Positions 1 through 6,945 of a stretch of 27,711 nucleotides of DNA are shown in pieces. The stretch lies in NCBI GenBank assembly GCA_964623885.1, contig CAZUVM010000142.1, forward strand, positions 1-27,711, given 5' to 3'. The translations under genes were made by a program, and so were the position numbers. The notes under the pieces were generated by a model that was given only the letters and a program-made list of their open reading frames with translations, was not told where the DNA came from and did not search any database. The stretch is from CAZUVM01 sp964623885 (GTDB lineage: Bacteria > Verrucomicrobiota > Verrucomicrobiia > Limisphaerales > UBA8199). Within the stretch, counting starts at the first letter, position 1, and every line of letters starts with the position of its first letter.

Positions 1-24
1 GGGCGCATCTTGACGGTACCACCA
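1..24. repeat. IS terminal inverted repeat (transposase 3' end)
   Basis: Bases 1-24 are the exact reverse complement of 1365-1388. The repeat starts GGGCGCATCTTGACGG. It lies directly against the transposase stop codon at 25-27, so there is no spacer on this side. Confidence 0.93.
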
Positions 25-1113
25 TTACTCAACAAACCAGAGTTCCTCCCAATGTTTGTTTTCGCGCGCTTGCTTGAGGGCGGCAAGGTTTGCCAGTCCC
101 TGGCGTGTCCAAAACTGGCCGCGCCGCTTGAAGCGATTCTGGTGTCCGCTGCAGGCTGACTCCACCGCTCCACTGCCAATGGGCCAACCTCGTTTGGCGA
201 TTTCCTGGTAGTTCATCCGGTCGGCCTGATTGGCAAAATAGTTTTTCTGTTCCCGGACAAGGTTGGCGTTCTTGCCCCGCGGCACGGTTAAGCGCGCGAT
301 CCGGCTCAGACAGGTTTCTTGCTGCCCGTGCCGCAATTCATGCAAACGCTCCTCCACCCATGGCTTGGCCTGCTCTTCTGCATAAAGTGCTCGCCCCAAC
401 TCCCACAGGTGCTCGCTGGCGTGGTAGAAATCCAGCAACTCCTGCGCCTGGGCCCACCGGTCAGCCACGACATTCCAAATCCAAGCCGCTCCGTCGCCAA
501 CGACCAAAATCCACTTGGCCCGACCTAGACCCCGCCGCAGCGCTTCCCAATGGAGTCGTCGCCCCAATTCCACACCTCCTTCTCCTGGCCAAGACACGAC
601 CGCCTTCTCACTCAACACGCCACGGTCGGCAGCCGTGCGTGCTGCCTGGTCCTGAAGATAAAAGACGCCCATCTTCACCTCGTGCCATTCCACCCGCTTT
701 TTCTTGGTCTTTTTCATCCCGAAACCCGGCCCCCGATAGCGCGCCTGCCAGCCATCGAGCATGAAAACCGCCAATTCACTGGCCGCCCGTTGCGGCGTCA
801 GTTCCAGCACCCCACTCTCCAAACGCTTCTGCGTCTGTTCTTCGGCCCGCTGGCCCAGCCGTTGTGCCAGCACATGCAGCGTCGAGTCGTCCACCACACA
901 ACCCCACTTCTGCGCTACAGCCGCTGCCTCGCTATACGATCCTGTCGCCGTCAGCGTAAAGGCCAGCTTGTCCTCCAGCCCTGGGCTCATCTCCTGATGA
1001 GAGGATAAACCCCAAACCTCTCGTATCGGATAGCCCCACTCCTTGCGCTTGGGATCCCACCCATACCAGGCGACCACCTTAACAATGCCTACGTTGCTTC
1101 TTAGCATCAGCAC
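25..1113 (-). CDS. ISKra4-family transposase, catalytic part (second frame)
   Basis: This is the main part of a DDE transposase. Visible acidic motifs are LDGWQARY, VVGDGAAWIW and the C-terminal IGSGAVESACSGHQNR block that supplies the Glu, in the order D, D, E expected for ISKra4 enzymes. The sequence SPGLEDKLAFTLTATGSY upstream is also typical of the family. The apparent GTG start at 1113 is probably not a true start. The same frame is open further upstream and encodes RKAQHRRAQVL, which joins naturally to the family's N-terminal part in the other frame (1079-1288). A +1 shift, programmed or mutational, would give a protein of roughly 420 residues. The stop codon touches the left inverted repeat. 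Family assignment is confident; activity depends on the frameshift. Confidence 0.88.
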   Translation of the reverse strand: MLMLRSNVGIVKVVAWYGWDPKRKEWGYPIREVWGLSSHQEMSPGLEDKLAFTLTATGSYSEAAAVAQKWGCVVDDSTLHVLAQRLGQRAEEQTQKRLESGVLELTPQRAASELAVFMLDGWQARYRGPGFGMKKTKKKRVEWHEVKMGVFYLQDQAARTAADRGVLSEKAVVSWPGEGGVELGRRLHWEALRRGLGRAKWILVVGDGAAWIWNVVADRWAQAQELLDFYHASEHLWELGRALYAEEQAKPWVEERLHELRHGQQETCLSRIARLTVPRGKNANLVREQKNYFANQADRMNYQEIAKRGWPIGSGAVESACSGHQNRFKRRGQFWTRQGLANLAALKQARENKHWEELWFVE

Positions 1114-1288
1114 CTGGGCGCGTCGATGCTGCGCCTTTCTTTGGCTGAGGGGGAAAAACCGCGCCCTCGCGCTCGGCCTCCTTTTGCAATCTCTCTTCCA
1201 GTCGTTGCCTCATCCATTCACGACCCTCGGCTTCTACTTCCAGTTCGATCTCTCGCAATGTGCGCCTTCGCCGCGGTTGTTCTGACAT
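1079..1288 (-). CDS. ISKra4-family transposase, N-terminal part (first frame)
   Basis: This 69-residue frame starts at an ATG preceded by a strong AGGAGG Shine-Dalgarno sequence (minus-strand TAGGAGGACC before the ATG), so it is the real translation start of the transposase. It encodes a charged helical segment (LEVEAEGREWMRQRLEERL) and then GAVFPPQPKKG, both usual in the N-terminal region of ISKra4 transposases. After that the frame drifts into an unrelated tail and stops at 1079, while the conserved sequence continues in the +1 frame. The overlap contains a homopolymer-rich stretch (GTTTTTCCCCC on the minus strand, near 1145-1156) and AAAGAAAGG. These are plausible sites for ribosomal slippage or for an indel. 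Confidence 0.75.
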   Translation of the reverse strand: MSEQPRRRRTLREIELEVEAEGREWMRQRLEERLQKEAEREGAVFPPQPKKGAASTRPGADAKKQRRHC

Positions 1289-1352
1289 GACTACGGTCCT
1301 CCTACGTTGGTGGTTATTGTCTTGTCAGATAAGGAACCGATCATCTGCCACT

Positions 1353-1379
1353 ATCTTACCAAATTGGTGGTACCGTCAA
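1353..1379 (-). promoter_or_regulatory. Candidate transposase promoter
   Basis: On the minus strand, TTGACG (1374-1379) lies inside the inverted repeat. TAAGAT (1353-1358) follows after a 15-nt spacer. The -35 match is good, but the -10 match is partial and the spacer is short. The position upstream of the strong Shine-Dalgarno start at 1288 fits a transposase promoter. Confidence 0.3.
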
Positions 1380-1388
1380 GATGCGCCC
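1365..1388. repeat. IS terminal inverted repeat (transposase 5' end)
   Basis: Bases 1365-1388 pair with 1-24. Read on the minus strand this end carries an inward-facing TTGACG hexamer at 1374-1379, a good -35 match that could drive the transposase. Confidence 0.93.
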
Positions 1389-1649
1389 ATACCAAGATCC
1401 AACGCCTCCCGAAAGCACCAGCGGTTCGAAATCAGATCATCGCGATTGGGCGCGCTACGTCATCGAAATGGATGTGCCCAGTTTGAATCATTGGTTGGAG
1501 GACCCTCTTGTGTCTGATGTGCCGCCTATCAAATTGGGAGCACACTCCGGTGGTCAATGGGGTTGAACTATTGAATTCCGTTCGGAACCACAGCTCAGAG
1601 AAGACTAAACGCACAAGCGTTTCTGGCCGGATCTGAATTTGACTGGTGG

Positions 1650-1862
1650 CTATTTTTTCTCTGGGTTGGAGGCGGCGTTTCCCAGCGTCAGGATGGTCTT
1701 GCCTTCAATCAGCAATTCCATCCTCCGTAACTGCTCCTGCTGCAGGCGCTCGACTGCTTCTGCAATCGTGCCGAAGTGGAATGCCTCCGCCGCGTTTGAC
1801 ACCCAGCGCTTGTTCCCTGCAAAAAACAACCGTGTCTGGCTGTGACGAAGTAACACCTCCAT
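1650..1862 (-). CDS. Small conserved-type hypothetical protein
   Basis: This frame encodes 70 residues with the core TRLFFAGNKRWVSNAAEAF, followed by HFGTIAEAVERLQQEQLRRM and the tail MELLIEGKTILTL. The pattern of an aromatic strand, then a W(V)-x-x-x-AxxF segment, then a helix resembles small proteins of unknown function that I associate with Verrucomicrobiota. That resemblance is from memory and unproven. The start is uncertain. The ATG at 1862 has no upstream Shine-Dalgarno sequence, and a GGAGG lies just after it, so a downstream non-ATG start is possible. No signal peptide or membrane segment is visible. It stands alone between the IS and the Dabb gene and is read in the opposite direction to the latter. 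No function is assigned. Confidence 0.5.
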   Translation of the reverse strand: MEVLLRHSQTRLFFAGNKRWVSNAAEAFHFGTIAEAVERLQQEQLRRMELLIEGKTILTLGNAASNPEKK

Positions 1863-2048
1863 AGTTCTCTAATATCAAAGGTTTGGGTTGCCTTGGCAAA
1901 TGAGGCATTCTCCTAACGTGACAAATTGCTTCTGACACAAACAGATAAGTTGTGCTGCCCGTGCTTGCATCCATCGGTAATTGCTATTTTCCGGTTGCTG
2001 AGGGGATCGCGGTTCAAAGAGAATCAGCCGAACACAGACGAACTTTTT

Positions 2049-2351
2049 ATGTTTTCACACGTAGTCATTTTCTGGACCAAACCCGAAAACCCCACGGCGG
2101 CGGATGAGCTGATTGCCGGCATGCATCGTTATTTGAAGGGCATCCCCGGCGTGCAACAATTTCACGTCGGCAAGATGGTTCGCAGCGAGCGTCCGGTTGT
2201 CGACCAAACCTACCAGGTGGCGCTGAACATTATGTTCCCCGATAAGCAGACTCAGGACGCTTACCAGGTCCATCCCGCGCACGTGGAGTTTGTCGAAAAG
2301 GTCTTCAAGCCCAACTGCGCCAAGGTGGTGGTATACGATTTTGAAGGGTAG
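2049..2351 (+). CDS. Dabb (stress-responsive A/B barrel) domain protein
   Basis: The 100-residue product covers one complete Dabb domain (PF07876-type), a ferredoxin-like alpha/beta barrel half that usually dimerises. Features seen are the first strand MFSHVVIFW, the helix around ADELIAGMHRYLKGIPGV, the strand QQFHVGKM, the segment YQVALNIMFPDKQTQDAY, and the closing HPAHVEFVEKVFKP followed by a final strand. The ATG at 2049 starts exactly at the first strand. The open frame continues upstream to 1926, but that extension has no domain features and is rejected. There is no strong Shine-Dalgarno sequence. In other bacteria this family is linked to stress response or small-molecule enzymology; no substrate can be inferred here. 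The product is predicted to be cytoplasmic. Confidence 0.85.
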   Translation: MFSHVVIFWTKPENPTAADELIAGMHRYLKGIPGVQQFHVGKMVRSERPVVDQTYQVALNIMFPDKQTQDAYQVHPAHVEFVEKVFKPNCAKVVVYDFEG

Positions 2352-2380
2352 GCTGTGGGTTGCTTGAGCGGTGGCATGCC

Positions 2381-2400
2381 AGCTCCGTAGGAGCGAAGTA
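2381..2400 (+). repeat. Dispersed palindromic repeat unit, copy 1
   Basis: The unit AGCTCCGTAGGAGCGAAGTA contains the imperfect palindrome GCTCCGTAGGAGC. A second copy (AGCTCCGTAAGAGCGGCATA) begins at 2433, and an inverted copy ends near 2483. Confidence 0.65.
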
Positions 2401-2430
2401 TTCCTAGAAATTGTCGGAAAGGTTGTCATT

Positions 2431-2484
2431 CGAGCTCCGTAAGAGCGGCATAGTTGAAACGCAGATATTTCGCTACGGAGCTCG
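2431..2484. repeat. Paired inverted copies of the GAGCTCCGTA repeat
   Basis: CGAGCTCCGTA (2431-2441) is the exact reverse complement of TACGGAGCTCG (2474-2484). The 32-nt spacer holds the rest of the second repeat unit. The pair could form a stem-loop. It lies downstream of the Dabb gene and ahead of the hydrolase start, so it may act as a terminator or simply be a REP-like mobile repeat. Confidence 0.65.
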
Positions 2485-2611
2485 GCCAGGTTACGTCTCT
2501 TATCGTCGACAGATTCGGTGTTTGATCGCGACCAGGGCAAGGCTGTTGTTGGCAGCAAGGCTGGTGTTTCGGCTTGGCAGATGGGATAATCGAACGAGAC
2601 GGCATTATTCT

Positions 2612-3802
2612 ATGATCCGAAGCGTTCAGGAATCCTTGGCTGCTTTCTGGCGTGGGAGTCGGAATCGGCGAGCGCTCCTGACTGCGGTAGCCGTAATTGC
2701 CGTTGTTGGGATTTGCTTGTCGCCCAACCTGGTCACGGTCGGATGGATGATGGCGGGACTTGCCTTGCTAGTCCTGCTGCTCTGGCTCCCAACGCTCGCC
2801 ACCCGAAACGGTGTATTGTCCATACGGCTCCGTTCGGAGTTCATGCTGTTGATCGCCTCGCTTTGGGTTTGTCTACTGCTGGGCGAAGCGGTGCTGAGGA
2901 TATGCTTTTTTCCCATGTTCCCGCAGCTTGAGGGGCTCGGCTTGTGGGGCGATAGCCTGGGTTATCGATACGACCCGGCGCTAGGCTGGGCGCCGGTTCC
3001 TAACAGTCGCAAAACATTTACTTATCATCGCACTATCAACATCGCTCACAATCGGGATGGCTTTCGCGACCCGGACCCGGTGTCTAATCCACAGCCGGCC
3101 ATGATATTCCTGGGAGATTCTTTTGTCTGGGGCTACGAGGTCGAGGCGTCCGAACGGTTCACGGAAGTCCTGCGCCGTCGTCATCCCGAATGGCGTGTGT
3201 TCAACTTTGGTGTATGCGGGTACAGCACGGACCAGGAATATTTGCTCCTGCAGCAGCATTTCGCCGCGTATCGACCCAAGGTCGTGTTCCTGGTGTTTTG
3301 CACCGAGAACGACGACGTGGGCAACTGCTCCAACATTTGCGGTGATGACTGGTATTTCAAACCGTATTACACGTTGGGCCCCCACGGGCTTGAACTGCGC
3401 GGCGTGCCGGTTCCGCGCTCCGAACGGGTGCTGTTCCTGCAGCATCCCTGGCTATTCAAGCCGTACCTGGTCCGGTTGGGGTTGCGCGCGTGGCACAGGG
3501 TTTTTGACCCGCCGATTATACTCGAAAAGAGCCCCACGCCGGACATCATTGCGGCGCTGAAACGCTTCGTGATTGATCACGGGGCAGCGCTTTACGTAGG
3601 CCTGACGCGCGGTGACCCGGCGTTGGAAAAATCCCTCCGCAGCGCCGACATTCCATATGTGGACCTCAGCACCGATCTGAGATCCAAGGGCGACGAGCAT
3701 TGGACACGTGCTGGGCATGAATTCGTGGCGGACAAAATCGAAGAGTTTTTGGTCGACGCGAAGTTGCTGAAGCCGGCGAAGGTGATTGAGCCGATCCGTT
3801 AA
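2612..3802 (+). CDS. Membrane-anchored SGNH/GDSL-type hydrolase or acyl esterase
   Basis: The 396-residue product has two or three N-terminal membrane segments (about residues 20-37, 42-60 and 76-98) followed by an extracytoplasmic SGNH domain. The family blocks are visible: FLGDSFVWGYEV with the nucleophile Ser170, NFGVCGYSTDQ with the oxyanion Gly, FCTENDDVGN with the oxyanion Asn, and GDEHWTRAGH with Asp361 and His363. SGNH enzymes hydrolyse or transfer acyl groups; this membrane architecture often modifies envelope polysaccharides, but no substrate is evident. The open frame extends upstream to 2411. That part covers the palindromic repeats and lacks any domain, so the ATG at 2612 just before the first membrane segment is preferred. 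The Shine-Dalgarno sequence is weak. Confidence 0.85.
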   Translation: MIRSVQESLAAFWRGSRNRRALLTAVAVIAVVGICLSPNLVTVGWMMAGLALLVLLLWLPTLATRNGVLSIRLRSEFMLLIASLWVCLLLGEAVLRICFFPMFPQLEGLGLWGDSLGYRYDPALGWAPVPNSRKTFTYHRTINIAHNRDGFRDPDPVSNPQPAMIFLGDSFVWGYEVEASERFTEVLRRRHPEWRVFNFGVCGYSTDQEYLLLQQHFAAYRPKVVFLVFCTENDDVGNCSNICGDDWYFKPYYTLGPHGLELRGVPVPRSERVLFLQHPWLFKPYLVRLGLRAWHRVFDPPIILEKSPTPDIIAALKRFVIDHGAALYVGLTRGDPALEKSLRSADIPYVDLSTDLRSKGDEHWTRAGHEFVADKIEEFLVDAKLLKPAKVIEPIR

Positions 3803-3838
3803 TGATGCGAGAGTAGAAACGATTCAATCCTGTCTGCT

Positions 3839-3866
3839 ATTTCAGATTTCGTATTTCAGGATTCGG
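3839..3866 (+). repeat. Short heptad tandem repeat upstream of ribD
   Basis: Four 7-bp units follow each other: ATTTCAG, ATTTCGT, ATTTCAG and the degenerate GATTCGG. The array ends 22 bases before the ribD start codon, in the 86-bp gap after the hydrolase gene. Confidence 0.5.
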
Positions 3867-3888
3867 CTTTAAAATCACTGACTCGGTG

Positions 3889-5046
3889 ATGCCTACCGAT
3901 ACTGATTACATGAAGCTGGCGCTGCGCCTGGCGCGTCGCGGTTATGGCTTCACATCACCCAATCCAATGGTGGGCGCGGTGCTGGTAAAGAGCGGGAGAA
4001 TTATCGGTCGCGGCTGGCATCATCGGGCAGGCGAACCGCATGCCGAAATCGAAGCTCTTGGGAATGCGGAACGGAGAGGCCATGGTCCGCAGGGCGCGAC
4101 GTTGTACGTCACGCTGGAACCGTGCTGCACCCACGGCCGCACACCGCCCTGCACTGACGCGATTTTGGCAGCTGGGATCAAGCGTGTCGTCGTAGGAGCC
4201 ACCGATCCCAACCCGCGGCATTACGGTCGTGGCCTTGGGATTCTGAAGCAAGGCGGAGTTACAGTCGTTCACGGCGTTCTGGCTGACGAATGCACCGAAC
4301 TGAATGAGGCTTTCAATCATTGGATCGTAAAGGGAACGCCTTTTGTGACGGTCAAAGCCGCCATGACGCTGGACGGTAAAATTGCCACGGCGACCGGCGA
4401 ATCGAAGTGGATTACTTCGGCAAAAGCCCGCGCTCTTGGGATGCAATTGCGTCTGGGCGCGGATGCAATCCTTGTTGGGATAAACACCATTTTAGCAGAT
4501 GATCCCAGTCTCACGTTCCGCGGTTCCGGGGCAAAGCAACCTCACCTGCGCCGGATTGTTCTGGATTCCGAAGCGCGAACACCATTAAACGCGAAGGTTG
4601 TGTCTGATAAGCTGGCTCCGTTTACAACCGTCGTGACGAGCCGAGAAGCTCCACGCAACCGCATCGCAGTTCTGGCTCGGAAGGTGAATGTTTGGGTGGC
4701 CCCTACGACGGCAAGGCGTTTTTCAGGCAATCCGGGACGTCCGGCAATAGACTTAAGATGGTTGATGTGGAAGTTGGGTGCGGAGGGCGTCACCAACTTG
4801 CTGGTGGAAGGCGGCGGTGAGGTAAACGCCTCGTTCCTATTGCCTGGGCTGGCGCATCGCGTCGTCTTCTTTTACGCTCCGAAAATCCTGGGCGGAAGGG
4901 ATGCCCGCAAGGGCGTGGCTGGCGAAGGTGCGCGGACGCTGGCGGAAATGGTCCCGCTCACGGACGTAGCCTGGCACCGGTTGGGTCCCGACTGGCTGCT
5001 GACGGCGAAATGCGCACAAAGAAAGTCAGGAAGGAAAACCAAATAA
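3889..5046 (+). CDS. ribD: Bifunctional riboflavin biosynthesis deaminase/reductase RibD
   Basis: RibD deaminates 2,5-diamino-6-ribosylamino-pyrimidinone 5'-phosphate and then reduces the ribosyl side chain, two consecutive cytosolic steps of riboflavin synthesis. The N-terminal cytidine-deaminase-like domain (about residues 1-145) shows SPNPMVGAV, the zinc motif His51-Ala-Glu53, and EPCCTHGRTPPC with Cys79 and Cys88. The C-terminal reductase domain (about 150-375) shows VKAAMTLDGKIATATGES, LRLGADAILVGINTI and LVEGGGEVNASFL. The length of 385 residues is normal for the family. The start is the ATG at 3889; a GTG codon just before it at 3886 is in frame and also possible. No FMN riboswitch fits in the 86-bp upstream gap. 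It is the first gene of the ribD-ribE-thioesterase run. Confidence 0.97.
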   Translation: MPTDTDYMKLALRLARRGYGFTSPNPMVGAVLVKSGRIIGRGWHHRAGEPHAEIEALGNAERRGHGPQGATLYVTLEPCCTHGRTPPCTDAILAAGIKRVVVGATDPNPRHYGRGLGILKQGGVTVVHGVLADECTELNEAFNHWIVKGTPFVTVKAAMTLDGKIATATGESKWITSAKARALGMQLRLGADAILVGINTILADDPSLTFRGSGAKQPHLRRIVLDSEARTPLNAKVVSDKLAPFTTVVTSREAPRNRIAVLARKVNVWVAPTTARRFSGNPGRPAIDLRWLMWKLGAEGVTNLLVEGGGEVNASFLLPGLAHRVVFFYAPKILGGRDARKGVAGEGARTLAEMVPLTDVAWHRLGPDWLLTAKCAQRKSGRKTK

Positions 5047-5047
5047 C

Positions 5048-5659
5048 ATGTTTACGGGCATTGTGGAGGAGACCGGCACGGTCGAGAAAATCGTGTCAGG
5101 CAAAAAGGCAATCGAACTTACGGTGCGAGCGAAAGTCTGCGGGGGCGGGCTGAAGCTTGGGTCCAGCCTCGCGATTAATGGCTGCTGTCTGACGGTGGTG
5201 AAACTGGCGAAGCGCGGTGCGTTTCGCTTGGCGCGGTTTGATCTGCTCAAGGAGACGTGGCAGCGGACCAACCTGCAATTCGTCAAGCCGGGCTCGCTGG
5301 TCAACCTGGAGCGACCGTTGCGGCCGGACGGCAATCTCGGCGGCCATTTCGTGACCGGCCACATCGATGGTGTTGGGACGATTACGCGCTGGGAGCGACT
5401 CGGAAAAGATCATGTGCTGGATATTGCGGCTCCGGCGGAGGTCATGCGCTATATCGTTTACAAAGGTTCGGTGGCGGTCGACGGCATCAGTTTGACAGTC
5501 GCCGCGGCCCAGACAAAGAGCTTCCGAATCTGGATCATACCGCATACGTATGAGGTCACTGCCTTGAAGGAACGAAAGGTGGGCGATGCGGTGAATCTCG
5601 AGGCGGATCTGCTGGGCAAATACGTGGAGAAATTCGTCCAGGCGCGTGCCCGGCGTTGA
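5048..5659 (+). CDS. ribE: Riboflavin synthase, alpha chain
   Basis: The enzyme converts two 6,7-dimethyl-8-ribityllumazine molecules to riboflavin and a pyrimidinedione. The product has 203 residues, close to the usual length, and two lumazine-binding domains. Domain 1 has MFTGIVEETG, NGCCLTVV and VNLERPL. Domain 2 begins at about residue 97 with GGHFVTGHIDGVGTI and continues with VDGISLTVA, IPHTYEVT and VNLEADLLGKYVEK. One segment in domain 1 is slightly unusual: FDLLKETWQRTNL, where most relatives have FDVSPETL-type sequence. The start ATG follows the ribD stop codon by one base, so the two genes are almost certainly cotranscribed and perhaps translationally coupled. The symbol ribE is used in the E. 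coli sense (riboflavin synthase, also called ribC in some species). Confidence 0.96.
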   Translation: MFTGIVEETGTVEKIVSGKKAIELTVRAKVCGGGLKLGSSLAINGCCLTVVKLAKRGAFRLARFDLLKETWQRTNLQFVKPGSLVNLERPLRPDGNLGGHFVTGHIDGVGTITRWERLGKDHVLDIAAPAEVMRYIVYKGSVAVDGISLTVAAAQTKSFRIWIIPHTYEVTALKERKVGDAVNLEADLLGKYVEKFVQARARR

Positions 5660-5673
5660 GACCTGCGAGCGCG

Positions 5674-6096
5674 ATGGAGGCGATCTACAGTCACGACATC
5701 CAGGTGACCGCAGAGATGGTCGACCGCAACGGACATGTCAATAACGTGGCGTACGTCCAGTGGCTGCAGGATGCGGCAGTGGCCCATGCTCGCACTAGTG
5801 GTTGCACGGCGTTGACCATGAAACTGGGCGCCACGTGGGTCGTTCGCACCCATCACATCGAGTACTTGCGTCCGGTGTTTGCCGGTGACTTCATCTCCGT
5901 GCTGACCTGGGTGGCCAATTTCCGCAAGGTCCGATCCCTGCGCAAATACAAGCTGGTCCGGGCTGGTGATAGAACGGTAGTAGCTGAGGCCGAAACCGAT
6001 TGGGTCCTGGTGGATGCCGCGACGGGCAGGCCGAGAGTGATCCCGGAAGAGGTCCAGCAAACGATACCAGTTTTGAGCAAAGAGCCTCAGCTCTGA
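5674..6096 (+). CDS. Acyl-CoA thioesterase, hotdog fold (4HBT/YbgC-like)
   Basis: The 140-residue product is a single hotdog-fold thioesterase. Near the N-terminus it has DRNGHVNNVAYVQWLQDA, the 4HBT signature with the active-site Asp and the GHVNN turn. Then come the strands HHIEYLRPVFAGDFISVLTW and AEAETDWVLVDAATGRPRVI, typical of the central sheet. Family members hydrolyse acyl-CoA or aryl-CoA thioesters; the substrate cannot be read from sequence. The ATG at 5674 is chosen because it directly precedes the conserved first strand. An in-frame TTG at 5656 overlaps the ribE stop codon and would add six residues. Spacing to ribE is 14 bases, so it is probably the third gene of the riboflavin transcript. 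No biochemical link to flavin synthesis is obvious. Confidence 0.88.
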   Translation: MEAIYSHDIQVTAEMVDRNGHVNNVAYVQWLQDAAVAHARTSGCTALTMKLGATWVVRTHHIEYLRPVFAGDFISVLTWVANFRKVRSLRKYKLVRAGDRTVVAEAETDWVLVDAATGRPRVIPEEVQQTIPVLSKEPQL

Positions 6097-6320
6097 GGTA
6101 TTAAGAGGTCGCGGCATTTGATGATCTCCGAGCGCAAGCCGTTCCCGGCCCGCAGCGCGTGGATGGCTCGATGCGCTCAGAAACGTTGTGATGCTGGTGT
6201 TGCTTCGGCGCTGCCGCGCCGGTACGTCGCGCTTCGTAAATCGTCGCTCCGTGGCTGGCGGGTTGTGCGCGGAGGAATCCGTGCTATGTTCCGCAAACAA
6301 TTAACAACCCATATTACACC

Positions 6321-6926
6321 ATGAAACGACTCTTATTCATATTTTGCTTGAGCGCGTTGGTGAGTCCGCTGTTGCAGGGTGAGGAACTGACCGCCGCCGA
6401 TCGCAAGAAGGCGCTGGAACATTTGGAGAAAACCCGCGCCGGCGTGCTGGCGGCGACCAAGGGCTTGTCGGAGGCGCAGTGGAATTTCAAGCCGGCGCCC
6501 GACCGTTGGTCGGTGGCCGAGGTGACGGAACACATCGCCGCTGCGGAAGATTTCATTATGCAAAATGTCCGCGAGAAAGTGATGAAGGCGCCGCCACGGC
6601 AAGGCACGGAGGACGTCAAGGCGATCGATGAGTTTGTAGTGCAACGCATACCGGATCGGAGCACTAAGGCCAAAGCGCCGGAGCCGTTGCAGCCGACCAA
6701 CCGGTTCGGTTCACCCAAAGCCAGCCTGGATCATTTTAAGGAAAGCCGGGCCAAGACGATCGCGTTTTTGAAAGAAACCAAGGATCTGCGCGACCATGCG
6801 GCGGACAGTCCTCTGGGCAAAAAGTTGGACGGGTATGAGTGGGTGATGTTTGTCAGCGCTCACAGCGAGCGCCACACCAAACAGATTGAAGAAGTAAAAG
6901 CCGACCCGAACTTTCCTAAGAAATAG
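6321..6926 (+). CDS. Exported DinB-like four-helix protein
   Basis: The 201-residue product begins with a signal peptide (MKRLLFIFCLSALVSPLLQG, cleavage near residue 20). The mature part is a DinB_2/YfiT-type four-helix bundle. Visible family features are the first helix with LEKTRAGVLAATKGLSEAQ, then WNFKPAPDRWSVAEVTEHI, and a final helix with HSERHTKQIEEV. His71, His181 and His185 are placed like the metal-binding His triad of the DinB superfamily. Most DinB-family proteins are cytosolic thiol-dependent or metal-dependent enzymes; the signal peptide here points to an extracytoplasmic form. No clear Shine-Dalgarno sequence is seen before the ATG. The gene stands alone and faces a minus-strand gene across a hairpin at 6946-6973. 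The specific reaction is unknown. Confidence 0.82.
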   Translation: MKRLLFIFCLSALVSPLLQGEELTAADRKKALEHLEKTRAGVLAATKGLSEAQWNFKPAPDRWSVAEVTEHIAAAEDFIMQNVREKVMKAPPRQGTEDVKAIDEFVVQRIPDRSTKAKAPEPLQPTNRFGSPKASLDHFKESRAKTIAFLKETKDLRDHAADSPLGKKLDGYEWVMFVSAHSERHTKQIEEVKADPNFPKK

Positions 6927-6945
6927 GCGCCGCGGGCCTTCTCAG

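Larger units (their letters stand above)
1..1388 (-). mobile_element. Complete ISKra4-family insertion sequence (ISMich2-like size)
   Basis: The element is bounded by near-perfect terminal inverted repeats at 1-24 and 1365-1388 that begin GGGCGCATCTTGACGG. It encodes a transposase of the ISKra4 family on the minus strand, split over two overlapping frames. The 1388-bp length, the GGG ends and the split transposase fit what I recall of the ISMich2 subgroup of ISKra4; the subgroup call is inference. Both ends look intact. A target-site duplication cannot be tested because the left flank is outside the window; the first bases of the right flank are ATACCAAG (1389-1396). The window starts exactly on the first base of the element, which suggests a contig that broke at a multi-copy repeat. 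Confidence 0.9.

Noticed and set aside
1389..1649. Possible remnant of a gene interrupted by the IS
   Set aside because: A short plus-strand frame crosses the IS end, but no known domain is visible and the left flank is missing, so interruption cannot be tested.
3803..3888. FMN riboswitch upstream of ribD
   Set aside because: The gap is only 86 bases and lacks the conserved RFN-element blocks. The upstream sequence is the hydrolase coding region.
5458..6300. Minus-strand open frame of 280 codons over ribE and the thioesterase gene
   Set aside because: Both plus-strand genes are conserved enzymes; the antisense frame has no family features.
6118..6324. Plus-strand open frame between the thioesterase and the DinB-like gene
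   Set aside because: No Shine-Dalgarno site and no recognisable sequence, and it overlaps the start of the DinB-like gene. The 6097-6320 gap is treated as non-coding.
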